Assembly: GCF_900112525.1 (NCBI RefSeq)
Contig: NZ_FOMD01000003.1
Location: forward strand, 496,001-560,000
Direction: 5' to 3'
Source: Klenkia taihuensis
GTDB taxonomy: Bacteria; Actinomycetota; Actinomycetes; Mycobacteriales; Geodermatophilaceae
DNA length: 64,000 bases
In this document: positions 62,965-64,000 of the stretch, one piece after another
How the letters are laid out: each line of letters starts with the position of its first letter
Numbering within the stretch: position 1 is the stretch's first letter
Notes under the pieces: generated by a model
What the model was told of the DNA's origin: nothing
Database searches by the model: none
The model's input: only the letters and a program-made list of their open reading frames with translations
Program-made: the position numbers and the translations under genes

Positions 62965-64000
62965 GTGACCGACCGCTACACCTTCCGCCCGCCGCGCAGC
63001 ACGCCGGAGTCCCGGGGCGGCCGGCCGCCGCAGCACCGGGTGGAGCGCCGTCCGGGCATGGTGGTCGAGCGCGACGTCGCGGTCCCCTTCGGCGACCAGG
63101 GGCACGTGCTCCACGTCGACGTGTACCGGCCCGACACCGACGTCCCGGCGGCGCCGCTGGTGAGCTGGTCGCCCTACGGCAAGCACAACCCCGCACCCAT
63201 CGGGCAGATCTACCCGCGCGCGGGCGTGCGGCCGGAGTGGACGTCGGACCTGACCACCTTCGAGGCCCCCGACCCGGAGTACTGGGTGCCGCACGGCTAC
63301 GCGATCGTGCTCGCCGACGTCCCCGGTACCTGGTACTCGCAGGGCCGGGCGACCTACCACTCCCCGGAGGAGGCGGCCGCCTTCGCCGACCTTGTGGAGT
63401 GGGCCGGCACCCAGCCGTGGAGCGCCGGGAAGGTCGGGCTGTCGGGGGTGTCCTACCTGTCCAGCCTGCAGTGGTTCGTCGCCGCGCTGGACCCGCCGCA
63501 CCTGGCGGCGATCAACCCCTGGGAGGGCTGGAACGACACCTACCGGGAGGTCGCCCGGCACGGCGGGATCCCCGAGACGTCGTTCTGGCCCTACATCTGG
63601 GAACGCTGGGGCGCCAGCACGACCGAGGTGGAGGACCTCGAGGCCGAGACCGCCGCCCACCCCTGGTTCGACGAGTTCTGGGCCAGCAAGACCCCCGACC
63701 TGGAGGCCGTGCGGGTCCCGGCCTACGTGGTCGCCAGCTGGGCCGACCACGGCCTGCACAGCCGCGGCACGCTGGAGGGGTTCCGCCGGTTGGGGTCGGC
63801 CGAGAAGTGGCTGGACGTGCACGGCCGCAAGAAGTGGGCCTACTACTACGAGCCGGAGCTCGTCGACCGGCAGCGTGCCTTCTTCGACCGCTACCTCCTC
63901 GACCGCGGCCCCGGTCTCGACGGCCTGCCGCGGGTGCGGGCCGAGGTGCGGGAGGCCTACGGGCAGGGCACCTGGGTCGATGCGCGGGAGTGGCCGCTGG
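62965..64000 (+). CDS. CocE/NonD-family hydrolase (partial, runs off window)
   Basis: 345 codons visible, no stop before the window end. X-Pro dipeptidyl-peptidase/cocaine-esterase fold: MVVERDVAVPFGDQGHVLHVDVYRP, WSPYGKH, GYAIVLADVPGTWYSQG, nucleophile elbow KVGLSGVSYLSS, then SWADHGLHSRGTLEGF and HGRKKWAYYYEPE, which carry the likely acid and His. It hydrolyses esters or amides; the substrate is unknown. No export signal. GTG start at 62965 with CGGAGGA upstream. Confidence 0.88.
   Translation, partial: MTDRYTFRPPRSTPESRGGRPPQHRVERRPGMVVERDVAVPFGDQGHVLHVDVYRPDTDVPAAPLVSWSPYGKHNPAPIGQIYPRAGVRPEWTSDLTTFEAPDPEYWVPHGYAIVLADVPGTWYSQGRATYHSPEEAAAFADLVEWAGTQPWSAGKVGLSGVSYLSSLQWFVAALDPPHLAAINPWEGWNDTYREVARHGGIPETSFWPYIWERWGASTTEVEDLEAETAAHPWFDEFWASKTPDLEAVRVPAYVVASWADHGLHSRGTLEGFRRLGSAEKWLDVHGRKKWAYYYEPELVDRQRAFFDRYLLDRGPGLDGLPRVRAEVREAYGQGTWVDAREWPL

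Overview
The window is one stretch of very GC-rich (roughly 73-76% by eye) actinobacterial chromosome. GTG starts are frequent, genes are packed with 4-bp stop/start overlaps, and the primary sigma factor is of the HrdB/SigA type. A YggT protein, a Nei2-type glycosylase and a c-di-AMP riboswitch in front of a wall-hydrolase-like gene fit the same group. Gene content and style suggest Geodermatophilaceae or a close relative, but the family is an inference. I see no rRNA, tRNA, CRISPR, phage or insertion-sequence genes.

Layout. 0-9 kb is housekeeping: the tail of a MerR regulator, an aldo/keto reductase, sigA with a strong terminator, an M20 peptidase/MFS pair, a riboswitch-controlled secreted protein, SelO and a zinc alcohol dehydrogenase. 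9-23 kb is mixed: YggT, a methyltransferase, an AlkZ-like glycosylase, an internalin-like LRR lipoprotein, an SNF2 helicase, WrbA, a carboxylesterase, a 509-bp gap with two long palindromes and a gene relic, two CNNM/CBS membrane proteins, and a sortase-anchored surface protein split by an in-frame amber codon.

22.8-45.8 kb is a coherent catabolic island of 20 genes. It holds three cyclic-amidohydrolase-type deaminases, two amidase-signature enzymes (one with an AtzH-like domain), a formamidase/acetamidase, a creatininase-family enzyme and a RutB/biuret-hydrolase-like cysteine hydrolase. It also holds a Rieske oxygenase with a phthalate-dioxygenase-type reductase, a 2-oxoglutarate/Fe(II) oxygenase, an LLM flavin monooxygenase, three further flavoproteins, a methylenetetrahydrofolate-reductase-like protein, an SDR, a cupin and a complete NitT/TauT-type ABC importer. 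Together they look like uptake, oxidative demethylation and stepwise hydrolysis of an N-methylated nitrogen heterocycle. I cannot match the set to a named pathway.

45.8-64 kb: a Kup potassium transporter, an SDR with a divergent XRE regulator, and an MFS carboxylate transporter followed by a TctDE-like two-component system and a convergent TAXI solute-binding lipoprotein. Then come a hemerythrin-like protein, Nei2, a PAS/GAF/PP2C phosphatase, a dgdR-dgdA pair (2,2-dialkylglycine decarboxylase and its LysR regulator) with a clear LysR site, an aquaporin with a coupled 36-codon ORF, a VanZ-like protein, a HAD hydrolase and a CocE/NonD hydrolase cut by the window end.

Regulation visible in sequence: several genes look leaderless, with a TANNNT-like -10 only 6-8 nt before the start codon. 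Strong hairpin terminators follow sigA, the SNF2 gene, the ABC operon, the MFS gene and the aquaporin operon.
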